Shown one piece after another: positions 14,890 through 18,698 of a stretch of DNA of 18,698 bases. Origin of the DNA: an uncultured Subdoligranulum sp. (GTDB taxonomy: Bacteria > Bacillota_A > Clostridia > Oscillospirales > Ruminococcaceae). The notes below the pieces were generated by a model. It did no database searches. It saw only the letters and a list, made by a program, of their open reading frames with translations, and was not told where the DNA came from. Position 1 is the first letter of the stretch. Each line of letters starts with the position of its first letter. The stretch spans positions 1 through 18,698 of the forward strand of contig NZ_CALADU010000267.1 of the NCBI RefSeq assembly GCF_937890665.1, read 5' to 3'. Both the position numbers and the translations under genes were made by a program.

Positions 14890-15084
14890 TTAGAGCCATC
14901 CGCATACAAGTGCCATTGGAAAAATAACGATGGTCGTACAGGCACACACCGCGGCTAAAGTAAAGATAGGCATTCCAATAAACATTATTAAAAAGCCCCA
15001 AACTCTGTGGTGGAACATAAACCGTTCCATCGAGGCATCCATTTTCTTTTCAAAATGAGAGACACGTTTGAGCAAGGTAAGCAT
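14890..15084 (-). CDS. Small membrane protein, 64 residues, unknown function
   Basis: A short gene with an excellent RBS: AGGAGG lies 8 nt ahead of the ATG at 15084. The N-terminal half is charged and amphipathic (HFEKKMDASMERFMFHHRVW); the C-terminal half is about 35 hydrophobic residues from GFLIMFIGMPIFTLAAVCAC onward, enough for one long or two short membrane helices, and ends in GWL. It has its own candidate promoter and a hairpin after the stop. It lies between the Kdp structural genes and the Ktr genes. At 64 residues it is larger than KdpF (about 30 residues) and on the wrong side of kdpBC for it. It may be a small modulator of a neighbouring transporter; no family is recognised. Confidence 0.75.
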   Translation of the reverse strand: MLTLLKRVSHFEKKMDASMERFMFHHRVWGFLIMFIGMPIFTLAAVCACTTIVIFPMALVCGWL

Positions 15085-15107
15085 ATCTGTCCCCTCCTTA
15101 TGCCACT

Positions 15108-15137
15108 ATCATAGCGCATAGGAACTAAAATTGGGAA
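15108..15137 (-). promoter_or_regulatory. Candidate promoter of the 64-residue gene
   Basis: On the minus strand TTCCCA (15132-15137), an 18-nt spacer and TATGAT (15108-15113). The -10 matches five of six consensus bases and the -35 four of six. It lies just after the upstream terminator and about 25 nt before the start codon. Confidence 0.4.
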
Positions 15138-15160
15138 AAAGATTACACGCACAAGCTTAA

Positions 15161-15214
15161 GAAAAAATAAAAGCTCACCGGCTTTCCTGAAATATGCAGG
15201 TAAGCCGGTGGGCT
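15161..15214 (-). terminator. Strong intrinsic terminator of the kdp structural operon
   Basis: On the minus strand, CACCGGCTT pairs with AAGCCGGTG, continued inside by CCTG/CAGG after an A-A mismatch and outside by AGC/GCT after a C-A mismatch (15172-15214). This is followed by TTTTATTTTTT (15161-15171). It begins 22 nt after the stop codon of the 296-residue gene and should end the kdp transcript. Confidence 0.88.
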
Positions 15215-15236
15215 CGTGTTTATTGAATGGATTGCG

Positions 15237-16127
15237 TCATTGATTGAGTGGAAACAAAACTTTCATCAAAACATGTTCAGCTGCACTGGGATGATTTACA
15301 CCAAAATAAAGGCGTTCTCCGTTACAGTTCAACAGTTCAAACTGATTTCCGCAACAAGAAAATCGAATGCCCAGCTCATCTAGTACCTGGTAAAGGGCCA
15401 ACTGCCACTCAATCCAGTTTGGTACCCCGTGTCTCGGTAGCATATCTTTGATCCACTCAAATTCTGGCGGCGAAAGATGCTTTGCCAAAAACAATTTCCA
15501 CAATGTTTGCTTTTGATTGAGTGCAAGTCCGGTCAAACATGCCTCGGGGCACTCCTGCACAATTTCCTGTGAAAAAGATACGTAACAGAAGGAAAGTGTA
15601 CGGTCCATTTGAGCTAGCTTCTGCTCCTCCAGAAAATCACTATAGCTCCAATCCAGCGCCACAACCTGATTCTCTTCATCCTCTGCCGCCGATAACAGCA
15701 ATGCCATTGCTTCCGCCGCCAAAGCGTTTGGAAATGTTATGCAAATATAAAAATCACAAAGCTCATCATACCAAACTCCGGAAATATTCCTCTGTTTCAG
15801 CGTATATTTGCCATCTATCTGCACAAACGAAAGCTCAACCAATTCATCTCTGTCCGACATTCCAAACACCTGTACAGGCCATGTCGAAGCGACCTTATAA
15901 ATCAGTGGTCCAAATGTCTGTGCAAATTCCAAGACAGGGACAGATTGGACCTCATATCCAAATTGGACCTGCATCTGTCCTTGTTGACAAGCCACCTTGT
16001 GGGACTGTCCAAACCAATCACGCAGAGCGCTTGCTAAGGAGAGCAGAAGCCACGCTGGTGTATCATCTTCGACAGGCAGCAATGTTTCAAACCCACGCTC
16101 CAGTGTCTTCTCATAATGAAATTGCAT
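15237..16127 (-). CDS. Uncharacterised 296-residue protein co-transcribed with kdpBC
   Basis: A soluble, acidic, tryptophan-rich protein without signal sequence, membrane segment or recognisable motif. Landmarks are LLPVEDDTPAWLLLSLASAL near the start, a central LLLSAAEDEENQVVALDWSY and a C-terminal GVPNWIEWQLALYQVLDELG followed by FSCCGNQFELLNCNGERLYF. The CC pair and a third Cys are close together, but there is no clear metal-site pattern. ATG at 16127 was chosen because GGAGG lies 8 nt upstream; the longer TTG reading starts inside the RBS. It starts 38 nt after the kdpC stop and ends just before a strong terminator, so it is the last gene of the kdp structural operon. Its G+C is lower than that of kdpBC. 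The position implies a Kdp-related role, but the sequence gives no direct clue. Confidence 0.8.
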   Translation of the reverse strand: MQFHYEKTLERGFETLLPVEDDTPAWLLLSLASALRDWFGQSHKVACQQGQMQVQFGYEVQSVPVLEFAQTFGPLIYKVASTWPVQVFGMSDRDELVELSFVQIDGKYTLKQRNISGVWYDELCDFYICITFPNALAAEAMALLLSAAEDEENQVVALDWSYSDFLEEQKLAQMDRTLSFCYVSFSQEIVQECPEACLTGLALNQKQTLWKLFLAKHLSPPEFEWIKDMLPRHGVPNWIEWQLALYQVLDELGIRFSCCGNQFELLNCNGERLYFGVNHPSAAEHVLMKVLFPLNQ

Positions 16128-16165
16128 TTCGTTCGCCTCCAATTAGGGGACTCAGAAAGCTACCC

Positions 16166-16837
16166 TTATTTTGTTGTCTGGCTTACCAGGCCCATGGCCT
16201 TTGCGATGTCCAGATTTACGCCCAGCACATTGACGGTCTCTTCCCCGAAAACACCCAGCAGCTTGCCGGTGGTGTTGTCGGCCACAATCTGGCTGAGCTC
16301 CTCCTCGCTCAGGCCGGAGGCCTGGGCCAGGGCGGGGATCTGAATCTGAGCACTCTCAGGAGAGACATGGGGATCCAGACCAGATCCGGAGGCAGTCATC
16401 AGGTCGGCAGGGATATCCTCCCGCTTCACGCCGGGATTTGCCGCCAAGAACTCTTCAATGTCGGCCTCCACCCGCTCAGTCAGGGCAGGGTTGGACGGAG
16501 CATAGTTGTTGTTGCCGGAAGCCAAACCGGCAAACTCTGTACCGTCATTATAGAACTGGTTACCTTCCTCATCCTCGTAATAAGTATTGTAATTGTAAGC
16601 AGAAGGGCGGCATTTCATGAAATAAGGCTCTGTAAAGTCCTGGCCCACATTGGCAGCACCTACCGGTTCCCCATCTGCAGTCACCAGACTACCCTTGGCC
16701 TGGCCGGGGAAAATAACCGCAGACAGACCACTGAGCACTACTGGGAATGCAAAGCCACACAGCAGCAACAGGATCAATGTCACAACCACAGACTGGCGGA
16801 CCCAGTGCATTGTGGTCTGTTTATTTGTATCATTCAT
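16166..16837 (-). CDS. kdpC: KdpC, assembly/ATP-affinity subunit of the Kdp K+-ATPase
   Basis: A 223-residue protein with one N-terminal membrane helix (SVVVTLILLLLCGFAFPVVL) and an extracellular or cytosol-facing domain of the KdpC family. Conserved blocks are GFAFPVVLSGL, VGQDFTEPYF with RPSA, the hallmark SGSGLDPHVSPESAQIQI, GLSEEELSQIV, and the terminal LLGVFGEETVNVLGVNLDI. It is slightly longer than the usual 190-210 residues because of an Asn/Tyr/Glu-rich stretch between RPSA and PSNP. ATG at 16837 has AAGGAGG 8 nt upstream; the longer reading to 16879 overlaps kdpB and has no RBS. Spacing to kdpB is 13 nt. It stabilises the KdpFABC complex, classically raising ATP affinity of KdpB. Confidence 0.95.
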   Translation of the reverse strand: MNDTNKQTTMHWVRQSVVVTLILLLLCGFAFPVVLSGLSAVIFPGQAKGSLVTADGEPVGAANVGQDFTEPYFMKCRPSAYNYNTYYEDEEGNQFYNDGTEFAGLASGNNNYAPSNPALTERVEADIEEFLAANPGVKREDIPADLMTASGSGLDPHVSPESAQIQIPALAQASGLSEEELSQIVADNTTGKLLGVFGEETVNVLGVNLDIAKAMGLVSQTTK

Positions 16838-16850
16838 AACGGAAACCTCC

Positions 16851-18698
16851 TTAGACAAGGCCGATGAGGAGCGGGGCAATGATCATATCGATCAGTTTAA
16901 TGCCCACAAAGGGAGTAATCACACCGCCCAAGCCATAAATCATCATGTTGCGTGCCAACATTTTTCCGGAAGACATGGGGCGGTACTTGACGCCCTTCAT
17001 CGCCAGAGGGATAAGGCAGGGAATGATGATGGCGTTAAAAATCAGAGCCGACAGGATCGCGCTGTATTCCGTGGTCAGGTGCATGATATTCAGCACCCCC
17101 AGTTGGGGAATGGATGCCATAAACATAGCGGGGATAATGGCAAAGTACTTTGCGATGTCGTTGGCAATGGAGAAGGTGGTCAAGGAGCCACGGGTAATGA
17201 GCAGCTGCTTGCCAATCTCGACCACTTCCAGAATCTTTGTGGGATCGGAATCCAGATCCACCATGTTGGCCGCTTCTTTGGCAGCACTGGTGCCGGAGTT
17301 CATGGCCAGGCCCACATTGGCCTGGGCCAGAGCTGGGGCGTCGTTGGTGCCGTCGCCGGTCATAGCTACGATCTTGCCCTCAGCCTGTTCCTTCTTGATC
17401 ACGCTGATCTTATCCTCAGGCTTGCACTCTGCGATAAAGCCGTCCACGCCGGCCTCCTTGGCAATGGTGGCCGCCGTCAGGGGGTTGTCGCCGGTACACA
17501 TGATGGTCTTGATGCCGATGGCGCGCAGGCGCTCAAAGCGCTCCACCATACCGGGTTTTACCGTGTCCTTCAGATAGATGACGCCCAGCACCCTGTTGTT
17601 CTCGCACACTACCAACGGCGTACCGCCCAGGGAAGAAACCTCTTCCACATGGGCGTGCAGGTCGGCAGGAATCTTTCCGCCCTGCTCTTTGATATACTGT
17701 TCAATGGCGTCGGAAGCACCTTTACGCACCTTTGTACCGTCAGGCAGGTCCACACCGCTCATACGGGTCTGAGCGGTAAACTCCATAAAGGTGGAGCCGG
17801 GCTGTTCCTCGCTGGTATCACCCAGGCGGCGGGCCAGTTCCAGCGTGGACTTGCCTTCGGGGGTCTCATCGTGCAGGCTGGTGAGGGCCGCACAGCGAAT
17901 GAGATCGCTGCGAGCAGCTCCTTCCACAGGAAAGAAATCCGCAGCCAGGCGGTTACCAAAGGTGATGGTGCCCGTCTTATCCAAGATCATGGTGTCCACA
18001 TCGCCGCAAGCCTCCACAGCCTTACCGGACATAGCGATCACATTAAAACGGGTCACACGGTCCATACCGGCAATGCCGATGGCGGAGAGCAGGCCGCCAA
18101 TCGTAGTCGGAATCAAACAAACCATCAACGCAATCAGCGTAGAAACGGGCAGCTGCACACCACTGTAAATACCAATGGGGTACAGAGTCACAATTACAAT
18201 CAGGAAAATGATGGTCAGAGAAACCAGCAGTGTATTCAGGGCAATCTCATTGGGAGTCTTTTTCCGGGAAGCTCCTTCAACCAAGGCGATCATCCGGTCC
18301 AGGAAGCTATTGCCCGGCTCGGAGGTAATGCGAATCTTCAGCCAGTCGGATACCACGGTGGTACCGCCGGTAACCGAGCAGAAATCGCCGCCGCTCTCAC
18401 GAACCACGGGCGCAGACTCACCAGTAATGGCAGACTCATCCACGGAGGCAATGCCCTCAATGACCTCGCCGTCGCCAGGGATGACCTCGCCGGCCACCAC
18501 CATGACCACATCGCCCTTTTTCAGCTGACTGGAGGAGACGATGGTCTCGTTCCCATTCTCGTCCAGCAGGTGGGCTTCGGTATCTTTCTGGGTCTTCTTC
18601 AGGCTGGCTGCCTGAGCCTTGCCGCGGCCCTCGGCCACGGACTCCGCGAAGTTAGCAAACAGCACCGTCACCAGCAGAATAATGGAAACGATCAAATT
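16851..18698 (-). CDS. kdpB: KdpB, P-type ATPase subunit of the Kdp K+ transporter (5' end outside window)
   Basis: The last 615 residues of KdpB; about 70 N-terminal residues, including the first membrane helices, are missing to the right. The frame is open to the edge, so an apparent TTG start at 18695 is only a Leu codon. Visible: [16 protein letters not shown], the actuator TGES (site of regulatory Ser phosphorylation in E. coli KdpB), [18 protein letters not shown], phosphorylation motif DKTGTIT (Asp near 17980), TGDNPLTA, hinge [13 protein letters not shown] and the membrane helices after [18 protein letters not shown]. It hydrolyses ATP to drive high-affinity K+ uptake through KdpA, whose gene is expected just beyond the right edge. 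Its G+C is noticeably higher than that of kdpD and ktr genes. Confidence 0.97.
   Translation of the reverse strand, partial: NLIVSIILLVTVLFANFAESVAEGRGKAQAASLKKTQKDTEAHLLDENGNETIVSSSQLKKGDVVMVVAGEVIPGDGEVIEGIASVDESAITGESAPVVRESGGDFCSVTGGTTVVSDWLKIRITSEPGNSFLDRMIALVEGASRKKTPNEIALNTLLVSLTIIFLIVIVTLYPIGIYSGVQLPVSTLIALMVCLIPTTIGGLLSAIGIAGMDRVTRFNVIAMSGKAVEACGDVDTMILDKTGTITFGNRLAADFFPVEGAARSDLIRCAALTSLHDETPEGKSTLELARRLGDTSEEQPGSTFMEFTAQTRMSGVDLPDGTKVRKGASDAIEQYIKEQGGKIPADLHAHVEEVSSLGGTPLVVCENNRVLGVIYLKDTVKPGMVERFERLRAIGIKTIMCTGDNPLTAATIAKEAGVDGFIAECKPEDKISVIKKEQAEGKIVAMTGDGTNDAPALAQANVGLAMNSGTSAAKEAANMVDLDSDPTKILEVVEIGKQLLITRGSLTTFSIANDIAKYFAIIPAMFMASIPQLGVLNIMHLTTEYSAILSALIFNAIIIPCLIPLAMKGVKYRPMSSGKMLARNMMIYGLGGVITPFVGIKLIDMIIAPLLIGLV

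Larger units (their letters stand above)
3658..18698. mobile_element. Putative genomic island or integrated element inserted at tRNA-Val, right end outside window
   Basis: Three observations support an island starting at 3658: the truncated tRNA gene at its edge, a drop from roughly two thirds G+C (mfd, acyltransferase) to about 40-50 percent over most of 3.7-16.1 kb, and a functionally coherent cargo of K+ and osmolyte genes all in one direction. Against it: no integrase, relaxase or phage gene is visible, and kdpB/kdpC are clearly richer in G+C than the rest, so the cargo may have more than one origin. The right boundary is not in this window and may lie anywhere beyond it. Confidence 0.4.

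Noticed and set aside
15521..16867. Plus-strand open frame of 448 codons
   Set aside because: It runs antisense through the 296-residue gene and kdpC; the latter is a certain gene. No RBS, and the composition (Pro, Gln, His rich) is typical of an antisense shadow.
18693..18695. TTG as the start codon of kdpB
   Set aside because: The frame stays open to the window edge and the protein would begin inside a membrane helix; normal KdpB has about 70 more N-terminal residues.
1..18698. CRISPR array, rRNA genes, insertion sequences, or an integrase
   Set aside because: No regularly spaced repeats, rRNA sequence, transposase or recombinase domain was seen in either strand.

Overview
The window looks like the chromosome of a Gram-positive gut-type Firmicute, most plausibly a high-GC Clostridia/Oscillospiraceae relative. 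This is an inference from three things: AGGAGG-type ribosome sites, Firmicute-type transporters (KtrAB, a CBS-domain Opu ABC transporter), and G+C of about two thirds in the mfd region. Every gene I can support lies on the minus strand, so transcription runs from right to left.

Left flank (1-3657), GC-rich and probably core chromosome: the first 700 codons of mfd (transcription-repair coupling factor, cut by the window edge), then a membrane O-acyltransferase with its own promoter and terminator. It ends in the 3' half of a tRNA-Val(GAC) gene followed by its terminator. The tRNA piece starts at the anticodon loop and has no 5' half next to it, which is the usual scar of a site-specific element integrated in a tRNA gene.

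Junction (3658-4139): AT-rich, no intact gene, with two inverted repeats and what may be a decayed coding remnant.

Potassium and osmolyte block (4140-18698), mostly much lower in G+C. Read in transcription order from the right: (a) kdpB (5' end outside the window), kdpC and an unrecognised 296-residue soluble protein, closed by a strong terminator; (b) a 64-residue membrane protein with its own RBS and candidate promoter; (c) ktrB, ktrA, a 166-residue membrane-anchored protein resembling a LysR effector lobe, kdpD, kdpE and a 218-residue lipoprotein, closed by a long U-rich hairpin; (d) a CBS-domain ABC ATPase, a fused permease/substrate-binding protein and a YitT-family membrane protein.

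Together these encode high-affinity K+ uptake (KdpFABC type), lower-affinity K+ uptake (KtrAB), the KdpDE two-component system that classically responds to K+ limitation and osmotic stress, and an Opu-type solute importer. This is a compact osmoadaptation module. What I cannot assign to known function are four small proteins spaced through it (296, 166, 64 and 218 residues); they are the most likely place for something undescribed. No integrase, CRISPR array, rRNA or insertion sequence was seen in the window.
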